Origin: JADHLJ01 sp038116915
GTDB lineage: Bacteria; Pseudomonadota; Alphaproteobacteria; Thalassobaculales; Thalassobaculaceae
Direction of reading: 5' to 3'
Assembly (NCBI GenBank): GCA_038116915.1
Contig: JAYOEU010000113.1
Location: forward strand, 1 to 14,934
Length of the DNA stretch: 14,934 nt
A program made the position numbers and the translations under genes. Below, one piece after another: positions 6,145 through 12,810 of this stretch. The notes beneath the pieces were generated by a model. It did not search any database, was not told where the DNA came from, and was given only the letters and a program-made list of their open reading frames with translations. Position 1 is the first letter of the stretch; each line of letters starts with the position of its first letter.

Positions 6145-7284
6145 ATGTTCATCTCACCCGCCGCGGTCTGGTGGACCGCGCGGATGGCTCATGATACGCC
6201 AGAAACCATGATTTTCAACGCATCAGAACATCGTCGCGATTCAAGGCTCCGGCGCCGGCGGGGGCCGGCCGGTCTCGCCGGTCTTCTGGTGCTGTTCGCA
6301 ATCCTCGCGGGCTGTGCCCCGATGGTGCAGGAGCCCTTGGGCGCGAACCAGCCGCCGCGCCTTACCGGAAGCCACGCGGTCATGCGCGACGGCGCCCGGT
6401 TGCCGCTTACCCTGTGGCTGCCCGACACGCCGCCCAGGGCCGCGGTCGTGGCGCTGCACGGCTTCAACGATCATTCCGGCGCCTTCGAGGATCTGGGGCC
6501 GGGTCTGGCGCGGGCCGGGGTCGCGGTCTATGCCTATGATCAGCGCGGCTTCGGCGGGGCGCCGGGCCGGGGCATCTGGGCCGGCGCGCCGGCCATGGGC
6601 CGCGATCTCGCCACGGTCGTCCGTCTGGTGCGCGAAGCCCATCCGGGAATTCCGGTCCATGCCCTGGGCGAGAGCATGGGCGGGGCGGTGATCATGGCGG
6701 CGCTTGCCGGCGAGGCCCGTCCGGCGATCGACGGCGCGGTCCTCTCGGCGCCGGCGGTCTGGGGACGGGTGACCATGCCGCGCTGGCAGCGCACACTGCT
6801 TGACAGCGCGACCGCCGCCTTCCCCTCGATCCGGCTGGTGCCCCAGGGGATCCGGATCACGCCGTCCGACAACATCAAGATGCTGCGGGCCCTCGGCCGC
6901 GACCCGCGCTTCATCCGCGAGACACGGATCGACGCGCTGTCCGGCCTGGTCGACCTGATGGACCGGGCGCTGGAGGCCGCGCGGACGCTCCGGCTGCCGG
7001 TGCTTGTGCTCTATGGCGAACGCGACGAGATCGTGCCCAAGCGGCCGACCTGCCTGATGCTCTCGCGCCTGCCGGCCCCGGCCGCCGGACGGCGCTGGCG
7101 CGCGGCGCTCTATCCCGAGGGCTATCACATGCTGTTCCGCGATCTCGCGGGCGATCTGGTCAGCCGCGACATCGCTGGTTGGCTGGTCGACCCGGCCGCC
7201 CCGCTCCCCTCCGGCCACGAGCGCCTGCCCGATCCGGCCACCGGCAACCCGCTCCCCGGCTTCTGCCCGGAGACGGGACGGTAG
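6145..7284 (+). CDS. alpha/beta hydrolase lipoprotein (monoacylglycerol lipase-like)
   Basis: The 379-residue product has a basic stretch (RRDSRLRRRR, 30-39), a hydrophobic segment and the lipobox LAGC with Cys57, so it is probably lipid-anchored in the envelope. The mature part is an alpha/beta hydrolase of the Hydrolase_4/monoglyceride-lipase type: oxyanion motif ALHGFNDH (103-110), DQRGFGGAPG (132-141), nucleophile elbow GESMGG with Ser177, Asp294 in GERDEIVP and His328 in EGYHML. Family activity is release of fatty acids from monoacylglycerol or lysophospholipid; the true substrate is not known. The start is uncertain: ATGs at 6145, 6184 and 6208 all precede the signal peptide and none has a strong ribosome-binding site; starting at 6208 would give a more usual 35-residue leader. 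The C-terminal ~30 residues are Pro/Gly-rich and not part of the fold. Confidence 0.88.
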   Translation: MFISPAAVWWTARMAHDTPETMIFNASEHRRDSRLRRRRGPAGLAGLLVLFAILAGCAPMVQEPLGANQPPRLTGSHAVMRDGARLPLTLWLPDTPPRAAVVALHGFNDHSGAFEDLGPGLARAGVAVYAYDQRGFGGAPGRGIWAGAPAMGRDLATVVRLVREAHPGIPVHALGESMGGAVIMAALAGEARPAIDGAVLSAPAVWGRVTMPRWQRTLLDSATAAFPSIRLVPQGIRITPSDNIKMLRALGRDPRFIRETRIDALSGLVDLMDRALEAARTLRLPVLVLYGERDEIVPKRPTCLMLSRLPAPAAGRRWRAALYPEGYHMLFRDLAGDLVSRDIAGWLVDPAAPLPSGHERLPDPATGNPLPGFCPETGR

Positions 7285-7308
7285 CGGCGCCCGCCCGGCC
7301 ACAAGAGC

Positions 7309-7337
7309 TTGCCACGCCGCCCCACCGGCGCTAAACA
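7309..7337 (+). promoter_or_regulatory. candidate promoter of tRNA-Arg
   Basis: TTGCCA (7309-7314, 5/6 match to the -35 consensus) is followed after 17 bp by TAAACA (7332-7337, weak -10). The tRNA begins 14 nt below the -10, the spacing expected for a stable RNA gene. Only sequence similarity supports it. Confidence 0.35.
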
Positions 7338-7350
7338 TCCCCCCGGATCA

Positions 7351-7427
<77 letters not shown>

Positions 7428-7481
7428 CTCTTAACCTCTGATTTAATTGGGTTTTTTGATCTGACGCTGGATGTGGCGGGC

Positions 7482-7577
7482 GACAGTTCGGGGGACAGTT
7501 CGGGGACAGCCACCGAATTCCAGTCCTAGGACAGTCACCGCCTCAAATCCTGTTCGGTGGCTGTCCCCGATCTCTCC
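7482..7577. repeat. hairpin repeat element, copy 1
   Basis: A 61-nt block (7496-7556) recurs at 8005-8065 with 59 of 61 bases identical. Within copy 1 a 17-bp perfect inverted repeat pairs 7501-7517 with 7553-7569, and the loop holds the palindrome GTCCTAGGAC. On the minus strand the block itself contains two related halves, CGGTGACTGTCCTAGGACTG and CGGTGGCTGTCCCCGAACTG, 25 nt apart. An extra partial unit, GACAGTTCGGG, precedes it at 7482. The GGTGACTGTCC-type motif with hairpin layout resembles REP-like elements mobilised by Y1 (RAYT-type) transposases; that relationship is an inference, and no such transposase is in the window. Confidence 0.75.
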
Positions 7578-7789
7578 CCAATCTCTCCGATCTCTCCTCC
7601 GAAGACGATCAATGGCCGTGTACACGTCACGGTCGAATTGATTGTCAGACGTTGCGAACGCGCCTCCGCCGGCGCAGCTGGTAATGGTATCGGATTTCAT
7701 GTCTTGCTCCCATTTTCGACCCATCGGGCCGGGAGCCAGGGAGCGGCCCTGGCGCCGGGAGCTGATAACGTGAGACTGGTCACGCCCGC

Positions 7790-8004
7790 TTATTCCCCTC
7801 GCGTTCCATTTACTGCCAACCGCACCACATTCCCCTCCGCCTCAGCCATCATCCCAAGCACGGCCCGCGCCACCTTGTCCGCCGCCGCAATCAACACGCT
7901 GTCCAGGTGATGTACATACCGGTTCGTCACCGTCCCCGCCGCGTGGCCCAGCATCGCGGCGATCGTGCTTTCCGTGAAGCCCAGATCGCCAGCGACACTG
8001 GATG
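7790..8004 (-). pseudogene. tyrosine recombinase (integrase) C-terminal remnant
   Basis: About 71 codons encode the end of a phage-type tyrosine recombinase. The stretch SSVAGDLGF resembles the segment just after the second catalytic Arg; it is followed by AAMLGHAAGTV with the catalytic His in LGH, and by NRYVHHLD with the likely nucleophile Tyr. The stop is TAA at 7792-7790. Nothing upstream in the frame looks like the rest of the enzyme: the frame passes directly into repeat copy 2 at 8005, so the N-terminal ~80 percent, including the core-binding domain and first catalytic Arg, is missing. The join falls inside the expected RRTAS motif, where the repeat supplies the codons for Pro-Arg. It points towards the tRNA-Arg, the usual layout for a tRNA-integrating element. 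The remnant cannot be active. Confidence 0.72.
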
Positions 8005-8121
8005 CAGTTCGGGGACAGCCACCGAATTCCAGTCCTAGGACAGTCACCGCATTAAATCCTGTTCGTCACCTCAAGGCTTTATCGCAAGATCCTTAATTCG
8101 GCGGCTGCCCTCGATCTCTCG
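8005..8121. repeat. hairpin repeat element, copy 2
   Basis: The first 61 nt (8005-8065) match copy 1 with two differences. A degenerate second arm follows after a ~30-nt insertion: 8095-8113 is the inverted complement of 8010-8028 at 16 of 19 positions, and the flanking CGATCTCTC also matches the sequence after the second arm of copy 1. The element thus keeps its stem-loop design though the arms have diverged. Its left edge coincides with the break point of the integrase remnant. Confidence 0.7.
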
Positions 8122-8174
8122 ATCGCGCCTTCGACGCAACCACACGTATCCCTGTTCCAGCATCACTCGACCCC

Positions 8175-8339
8175 TCACCCCTCACTCCGACCCCGCCCCG
8201 AAACCCGCCGCCAAACCCAAACCGCCGCCGCGCGCAGCCAGCCCAGCACCCTTTTCCCCCTGGCGTAGGTGTCGGATCGGGCGGCGGCGTTGGCGTCGCG
8301 GAGGGTTTGGTAGAGGGTGATGTCGTCGCGGTGGTCCAT
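8175..8339 (-). CDS. possible small protein of 54 residues
   Basis: An ATG two bases after the PPOX stop (TAGCCATG) opens a 54-codon frame. The product is charged at the start (MDHRDDITLYQTLRDANAAA), then strongly basic with Trp-rich segments (GWLRAA, VWVWRR) and a Gly/Arg end. The first ~30 codons have very high GC3, as in real genes of this genome. No clear ribosome-binding site is visible; the nearest purine run, GAAGGGA, is about 15 nt away. I do not recognise the protein. It may be cargo of the decayed element, a fourth small gene of the ABC operon, or a chance frame. Confidence 0.3.
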   Translation of the reverse strand: MDHRDDITLYQTLRDANAAARSDTYARGKRVLGWLRAAAVWVWRRVSGRGRSEG

Positions 8340-8341
8340 GG

Positions 8342-8818
8342 CTAGCCGGGTGTCCCTTCGCCTTGCCCCGCCGGGGCTGCGGGCGCGGTTCCGTCCAGGC
8401 GGCCCCAGCTTGTCAAGCTTGCAATGCGCAGCGCGATCATCGGGTTTTGCTCCAGAGCCATGGCGCGATACTGCGGGTAGCGCCGGCGCAGCGCAACCAG
8501 CGCGTCCGTGTGCTCCGCGCCGGGCTCAATGATTTCCGCCGGGCCGCGCGCCATCACCCAGCCGAGGCGGGTCCAGTCCGCGTCGTCATAGTGATCGACC
8601 ACCAGGGCGGCGCGCGGGTTCACGCGGATGTTGCGCACCCGTTTTAGGTCACGAACCGCGGCCCGTTTCGGCTTTTCGTCGAGAACGATGTACAGCGTCT
8701 CGGCGCCGAGCGCATAGCAGACCGGCACCACATGGGGCATACCGTCCGCATCCACCGTCGCCAGATGGCCGGTCCGCCGGGCCTCGAGGAAGGCGCGTTG
8801 CTCGTGTCCCGGCTCCAT
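8342..8818 (-). CDS. PPOX-class (pyridoxamine-phosphate oxidase fold) flavin/F420-type oxidoreductase
   Basis: The 158-residue protein has the split beta-barrel pattern of the PPOX superfamily: RRTGHLATVDADGMPHVVPV (14-33) followed by the hydrophobic strand TLYIVLDEKPKR (41-52), the VRNIRVNPRAALVVDHYDD segment (61-79) and WTRLGWVMARGPAE (82-95). This matches the Rv0121-like subgroup (annotated as probable F420-dependent) better than true PdxH. Members bind FMN or F420, or sometimes haem; the cofactor here is unknown. Whether this organism makes F420 cannot be seen. The last ~18 residues are an Ala/Gly/Pro tail. The start is 3 nt beyond the permease stop with GGGAG just upstream, so it belongs to the ABC-2 operon. 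The link between the exporter and a small oxidoreductase is positional only. Confidence 0.82.
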   Translation of the reverse strand: MEPGHEQRAFLEARRTGHLATVDADGMPHVVPVCYALGAETLYIVLDEKPKRAAVRDLKRVRNIRVNPRAALVVDHYDDADWTRLGWVMARGPAEIIEPGAEHTDALVALRRRYPQYRAMALEQNPMIALRIASLTSWGRLDGTAPAAPAGQGEGTPG

Positions 8819-8821
8819 GCC

Positions 8822-9688
8822 CTACTCTCCCATCTGCAGCAGCCGGCCGTTCCGACGCGCCGACAGGAAGGACCAGGCGAACAGGCCGGCGCCGATCGCG
8901 AGATAGACCAGGTCCACGGCGATCGCGCCGAGCAGGAGATCGGTGCGGAAAACGCCGTCGATGAAGACCCCTCGCATGCCCTCGAAGACATAGGCCGACG
9001 GGGTGCACCAGGCGACAATCTGCAGCCACTCGGGCAGCGAGGCGACGGGATAGTAGACCGCACTGATCGGCGCAAAGGCGAAGATCGCCACCCAGGCAAG
9101 GCTCTCGGCCCCGAGACCGTAGCGCAGCACCAGCGCGATCACCGCCAGGCCCAGCGCCCAGCCCATGACGAACAGACAGGAGAAGAACGCCACCAGCCCC
9201 GGCCCGTAGGAGAACACCGAGAACTCGAAGAATAGATAGGCCAGCACCCAGGACGGCATCAGCCCGATCACCGCGCGCACCAGGCTCATCACCATCAGGG
9301 CTGTCACGAACTCACCGGGCCGCAGCGGGCTGACGAAAAGATGGCCGAGATTGCGCGACCACATCTCCTCAAGGAAGCTCATGGAAAAGCCGATCTGGCT
9401 GCGGAACAGAAGGTCCCAGAGCAGCACCGCGCCGATCAGGATGCCGGTCGCGTTGGCGACCCAACTCGAATGGCCCATGAAGAACTGGGTCACGAACCCC
9501 CAGATGATCATCTGGACCGTCGGCCAATAGGCCATTTCCACCAGACGGGGGATCGAGCCGCGCATCAGATAATAGTGCCGGCGCAGCATGGCCATCACCC
9601 GGCGCCCGGAAAACCCGGAGACGGAAAACCCGGAGACGGAAAAGCGCGAGGCGGGAGCGCCCGGTCCGGTGGCTGCCGGGCCGGTCAT
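8822..9688 (-). CDS. ABC-2 type transporter permease
   Basis: A 288-residue membrane protein of the DrrB/NodJ/COG0842 type. After an unusual N-terminal extension, hydrophobic segments lie roughly at 55-70, 80-95, 127-153, 160-189, 196-213 and 255-276, i.e. six membrane spans. The conserved cytoplasmic motif EEMWSRNLGHLFVSPLRPGE (107-126) between spans 2 and 3 is typical of ABC-2 permeases. The ATG overlaps the ATPase stop by four bases (ATGA at 9688-9685), which fixes the start and shows coupling. Residues 15-28 read RFSVSGFSVSGFSG, encoded by a 15-nt tandem repeat (9608-9643); core homology seems to begin only near MAMLRRHYY (32-40). It should dimerise and, with the ATPase, export a lipid, polysaccharide or drug; the substrate is unknown. 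Confidence 0.92.
   Translation of the reverse strand: MTGPAATGPGAPASRFSVSGFSVSGFSGRRVMAMLRRHYYLMRGSIPRLVEMAYWPTVQMIIWGFVTQFFMGHSSWVANATGILIGAVLLWDLLFRSQIGFSMSFLEEMWSRNLGHLFVSPLRPGEFVTALMVMSLVRAVIGLMPSWVLAYLFFEFSVFSYGPGLVAFFSCLFVMGWALGLAVIALVLRYGLGAESLAWVAIFAFAPISAVYYPVASLPEWLQIVAWCTPSAYVFEGMRGVFIDGVFRTDLLLGAIAVDLVYLAIGAGLFAWSFLSARRNGRLLQMGE
9608..9643. repeat. 15-nt in-frame tandem repeat in the permease gene
   Basis: The unit GGAAAACCCGGAGAC occurs twice in perfect form (9608-9622, 9623-9637) plus a 6-nt partial unit. The period is a multiple of three, so each unit adds five residues (FSVSG on the minus strand) without changing the frame. It lies before the first membrane segment. Confidence 0.9.
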
Positions 9689-10437
9689 GAGGCCGCCGCC
9701 GGAGGGCGGTCCCTTGCGATATCGAGGAACACCTCCTCCAAGGTCGAGCGCCCGTACCGCGCCAGCAGCTCCGCCGGGGAACCGCGGTCGACGATCGCGC
9801 CGCGCCGCATCATCAGCACGTGATGGCAGAGCCGCTCCACCTCGGCCATATTGTGCGAGGCGAGCAGGATCGTCGCCTTCTCCTCGCGGGCATAGTCCTC
9901 GAGATAGGTGCGGATCCAGTCCGCGGTGTCCGGGTCCAGCGATGCCGTCGGCTCGTCCAGCAGCAGCACGCGCGGCCGGTTGATCAACGCCTTGGCCAGC
10001 GCCACCCGGGTTTTCTGTCCGGCGGAAAGCTGCCCGGTCCGCCGATCAAGCAATGCCGTCGCGTCCAGCCGCTCGGCAAGCTCGGCGATCCGCTCCAAGG
10101 GCCGCTCGACCGAGTAGAGCTCGCCATAGACCTTCAGATTCTCCCGGACCGTCAGGCGATGCGGCAGATCCACATAGGGCGAGGAGAAATTCATCAGCGG
10201 CAGCACCCGGTACCGGTCCCGCGTCATATCGCAGCCGAGTATCCGGACTGAGCCGGCGCTGGGCAGCAGCAGGCCGAGCAGGATCGAGATCGTGGTGGTC
10301 TTGCCGGCACCGTTGCCGCCGAGCAGTCCGGTGATCCGGCCCTCCTCGACGCCGAAACTCACGTCGCGGATCGCCGTGATGTCGCCGAATGTCTTGGTCA
10401 GATCTCGCGCCTCGATGGCCGGCGTGGACATGCGCAT
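9685..10437 (-). CDS. ABC-2 type transporter ATP-binding protein
   Basis: The 250-residue nucleotide-binding subunit powers export by the adjacent permease. Visible motifs: Walker A GGNGAGKT (40-47), signature LSAGQKTR (137-144, Ala in place of the usual second Gly), Walker B LLLDEP (158-163) with Glu162, D-loop SLD (166-168) and switch His195 in ASHNM. At the Q-loop position the sequence reads MNFSSPYVD (82-90) with no Gln, a replacement I recognise in some exporters of this NodI/CcmA-like group. The C-terminal STLEEVFLDI (231-240) is characteristic of ABC-2 ATPases. Two starts are possible, ATG at 10437 and at 10431; GGA lies 4 or 10 nt upstream respectively, so 10431 has the better spacing. 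It leads an operon with the permease and PPOX genes. Confidence 0.93.
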   Translation of the reverse strand: MRMSTPAIEARDLTKTFGDITAIRDVSFGVEEGRITGLLGGNGAGKTTTISILLGLLLPSAGSVRILGCDMTRDRYRVLPLMNFSSPYVDLPHRLTVRENLKVYGELYSVERPLERIAELAERLDATALLDRRTGQLSAGQKTRVALAKALINRPRVLLLDEPTASLDPDTADWIRTYLEDYAREEKATILLASHNMAEVERLCHHVLMMRRGAIVDRGSPAELLARYGRSTLEEVFLDIARDRPPAAAS

Positions 10438-10504
10438 TCCAACCGTGAAAGTGATGCCGCCGGAAGATATGGCCTGCCCGCCGCCACGGCAACCCGGCGC
10501 GTCG

Positions 10505-11194
10505 TCAGGCCCAGCGCGCCTTGTCCTCGGTGTCCTCGGCGGTCAGCAGCGTCGTGGTATGGACCGCCGTCCAGTCGCACAGGTCATAGCGCCGGCTCAA
10601 GGTTTCCCGCACTTTCGCCTCCGCCGCCCCTTGCGGAAGCTTCGAGCGCTCCCACATCGCGAGGTCCGGCCGGCGCGTCAGCAGCAAGCTGCGGCGGCCC
10701 TCGAAAAGCCCGGCGCCACTGGCCGCGTCCGTCTTGCCGCCGCCGCCTTCACCGCTCAGCCTCCACAGGCCGATAGCCTGGGAGTCGTAGGCGCTCTCGA
10801 AGCCGGGCCATGCGTCGGCACAGAGCGCGAGAAACTCCTCCCAGTTCGCCTCCGGCGTCACGAACCAGCGGAACGCGTAATTGCCCTGGCGCACCGGCGG
10901 TTCGGAGGTTCCGGGGCGCAAGGTGGGGTGCATCGTCTCGGTCGTGATCGCCGCGATGTCCGCGTCCCGGCCTGCTGCCGCCAAGAGCGCCGCTTCGGCG
11001 GCCGCGGCATCGGTTCCGCCGGACCAGTGGGTGATCACGCTCAACTCATCCCGGGGCCGGCCGATCTGGCTGCGCCAGATGCCGTAGAGCGCGCCACCGG
11101 AACGCGAAAGGGACCCTGCCGCCCGCAACCGGCCGGCGACATCGGACCAGCGGCGCGGCGCGGCGGCGATCCTGTGATAAGCGTAGTGGTCCAC
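10505..11194 (-). CDS. NIPSNAP-like / dimeric alpha-beta barrel protein (tentative)
   Basis: I chose the GTG at 11194 (229 residues) because GGGGAGG (11207-11201) lies 6 nt upstream; a TTG at 11233 would extend the frame by 13 residues without such a site. The protein appears to be two related halves. The first contains ALYGIWRSQIGRPRDELSVI (35-54), close to the NIPSNAP pattern of a small-residue turn, an aromatic residue, IGxxxE and a hydrophobic strand ending in HW. The second has RWFVTPEANWEEFLAL (109-124), an IGLWRL strand (141-146) and LLLTRRPDLAMWERSK (170-185), the W-E-R pattern of dimeric alpha/beta barrels. No catalytic residues or signal peptide are recognisable. It is 67 nt upstream of the ABC-2 ATPase start on the same strand and divergent from regB. 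Function unknown. Confidence 0.68.
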   Translation of the reverse strand: MDHYAYHRIAAAPRRWSDVAGRLRAAGSLSRSGGALYGIWRSQIGRPRDELSVITHWSGGTDAAAAEAALLAAAGRDADIAAITTETMHPTLRPGTSEPPVRQGNYAFRWFVTPEANWEEFLALCADAWPGFESAYDSQAIGLWRLSGEGGGGKTDAASGAGLFEGRRSLLLTRRPDLAMWERSKLPQGAAEAKVRETLSRRYDLCDWTAVHTTTLLTAEDTEDKARWA

Positions 11195-11336
11195 CAGCGC
11201 CCTCCCCGAGGCAACGCACGCATTCTGCCGCAAAACTCTAACATGCCGAAAGCCATGAAACCGGATACCATGGGATCAAGGGGATGCGAACGGCGGCATC
11301 CAAGGCAGACGCGCCGTCAGACAAGGAAGTGAACCG

Positions 11337-12710
11337 GTGGCCAACAACGCCGATCATTCAATTGCCGGCCAGGTCGGCGGCATCCTGGACCAGAACCGCG
11401 CGGCCATGCATTCCGACGGTGCGGTACCCGCCGGCGCGGTCAGCGCGCGAACGCTGATTGCCATCCGCTGGGTGGCCTTGGCCGGTCAGACGGTCGCCAT
11501 CATGGTGGTCAGGTTCGGTTTTGAATTCCCGTTGCCGCTGTCCCTGTGCTTCGCGATCATCGCGATTTCCGCGATCCTCAATCTCGCCATGCAGGCGCGC
11601 GCGCGGTCGAGCCAGCGGCTGAGCGATCGTTCCGCCGCCATTTCGCTCGGCTTCGACATCGCCCAGTCCGCCGCCCTGCTCTACGTGACCGGCGGGATGC
11701 AGAACCCATTTGCGCTGTTGCTGCTGGCCCCGGTGACGATTTCCGCGACGGTTCTGTCCCTCAGATCGACCATATGGCTTTGTCTTCTCGCCATGGCCGC
11801 GGCGACCCTGCTGATGCTGCGGCACCAGCCCCTTCCCTGGGATGAATTCGGGCTGGAACTTCCGGAGCTATACGTCTTCGGGATCTGGAGCGCGCTCATG
11901 ATCGCGATCCTTTTCAGCGCCGCCTATACCTGGCGGGTCGCGGACGAGGCGAGGCGCATGACCGATGCGCTCGCGGCGACGCAAATGGCGCTGGCGCGGG
12001 AACAGCAGCTCTCGGCGCTGGGCGGTCTCGCCGCGGCGGCGGCGCACGAGCTGGGCAGCCCGCTCAGTACCATCGCGGTGATCGCCGCTGACTTGTCCCG
12101 CGATGTCCCGGCCGAGAGCGAATTCGCGGAGGATATCGAGCTGCTGCGTAGCGAAAGCGCCCGCTGCCGGGCGATCCTGGCGGGATTGTCGAATCAGCCG
12201 GAAATCGGCGGCGGTGCACCTTATGTCCAAGTGGCCATGAGCACCCTGATCGATCTCGCCGCGGCGCCGCACCAGCGCGAAGGAATCGAGATCATCGTCG
12301 AGAGCCACGGACCGGAGGAATTGGATGGCGCGGCGGATCCCGCTGGAGATCCGCTGGTTATCCGCAGCCCGGAAATCCTGCACGGTCTGGGAACCCTGAT
12401 TCAAAACGCCGTGCAGTTCGCGGTCACCACCGTCGAGGTCACCGTGGCCTGGGATCGCCGGGACCTCGCCGTGATCATCGAGGATGACGGGCCCGGCTTT
12501 CCGGTTCCCATGCTGGACCGGCTGGGCGAGCCCTATCTGTCGACCCGGCGGGGCAGTTCAGGTCATATGGGACTTGGAATATTCATCGCCAACACGCTTC
12601 TGGAGCGGACCGGGGGACGGCTGACATTCGGCAACCGGCCCGAAGGCGGAGCGCGCGCCGAGGCGCGATGGCCGCGGGCAAGGCTCGAGCCCGGATCGCG
12701 CGCGGCTTGA
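11337..12710 (+). CDS. regB: redox-sensing histidine kinase RegB (PrrB/ActS)
   Basis: The 457-residue membrane kinase starts with GTG at 11337, preceded by AAGGAAG about 8 nt upstream. About six membrane spans fill residues 40-198. The GGMQNPF motif (119-125) matches the conserved GGxxNPF ubiquinone-sensing sequence of RegB. The H-box AAAAAHELGSPLSTI (232-246) contains phosphoacceptor His237; Cys277 in SARCRAIL matches the redox-active cysteine of RegB. The ATPase part shows the N-box with Asn357, DDGPGF (383-388) and the later GHMGLGIFI (409-417). Family knowledge: RegB phosphorylates RegA when the quinone pool is reduced and controls respiration, carbon and nitrogen fixation and, in phototrophs, photosynthesis genes. 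The C-terminal ~12 residues are poorly conserved. regA follows 100 nt later on the same strand, without the senC/hvrA genes that separate them in Rhodobacter. Confidence 0.95.
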   Translation: MANNADHSIAGQVGGILDQNRAAMHSDGAVPAGAVSARTLIAIRWVALAGQTVAIMVVRFGFEFPLPLSLCFAIIAISAILNLAMQARARSSQRLSDRSAAISLGFDIAQSAALLYVTGGMQNPFALLLLAPVTISATVLSLRSTIWLCLLAMAAATLLMLRHQPLPWDEFGLELPELYVFGIWSALMIAILFSAAYTWRVADEARRMTDALAATQMALAREQQLSALGGLAAAAAHELGSPLSTIAVIAADLSRDVPAESEFAEDIELLRSESARCRAILAGLSNQPEIGGGAPYVQVAMSTLIDLAAAPHQREGIEIIVESHGPEELDGAADPAGDPLVIRSPEILHGLGTLIQNAVQFAVTTVEVTVAWDRRDLAVIIEDDGPGFPVPMLDRLGEPYLSTRRGSSGHMGLGIFIANTLLERTGGRLTFGNRPEGGARAEARWPRARLEPGSRAA

Positions 12711-12810
12711 CCACATCAACCCGCAGCCGTATCACGCTCTCAAATCGGAACCGAACATGCTACAGTGTCCGAACCAGCAATTGCGCAAAACCTCCGAGTG
12801 ATCCGCACCG

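Larger units (their letters stand above)
7428..8341. other. accessory scar downstream of tRNA-Arg
   Basis: This ~0.9 kb contains no intact gene that I can support with confidence. It holds two copies of a hairpin-forming repeat (7496-7577 and 8005-8121), a recombinase stump (7790-8004), three short ATCTCTCC direct repeats (7570-7597) and one small possible ORF (8175-8339). An open minus-strand frame from 7724 (SD-like GGGAG before an internal ATG) reads through repeat copy 1 and ends close to the tRNA; its first ~48 residues could be a fragment of a real gene, but its tail is encoded by the repeat. Sequence composition is less regular than in the flanking genes. I infer decay of an integrated element at the tRNA. 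Confidence 0.6.

Noticed and set aside
7443..7724. 93-codon minus-strand frame near tRNA-Arg as a complete gene
   Set aside because: Half of it is encoded by the hairpin repeat (the GLEFGGCPRT tail also appears in the frame over copy 2), so the full frame is an accident of the repeat; only its first part could be a gene fragment.
7496..8065. CRISPR array
   Set aside because: There are only two repeat copies, 448 bp apart, with no spacers of regular length and no cas genes.
7496..8065. attL/attR pair of a mobile element
   Set aside because: The 61-nt repeats are not copies of the tRNA 3' end and each carries internal hairpins, which fits a palindromic repeat family better than integrase core sites.
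10292..11332. 346-codon plus-strand frame opposite the ABC ATPase and NIPSNAP-like gene
   Set aside because: Antisense shadow across two genes and their intergenic region with no recognisable domain; the opposite-strand genes have clear motifs.
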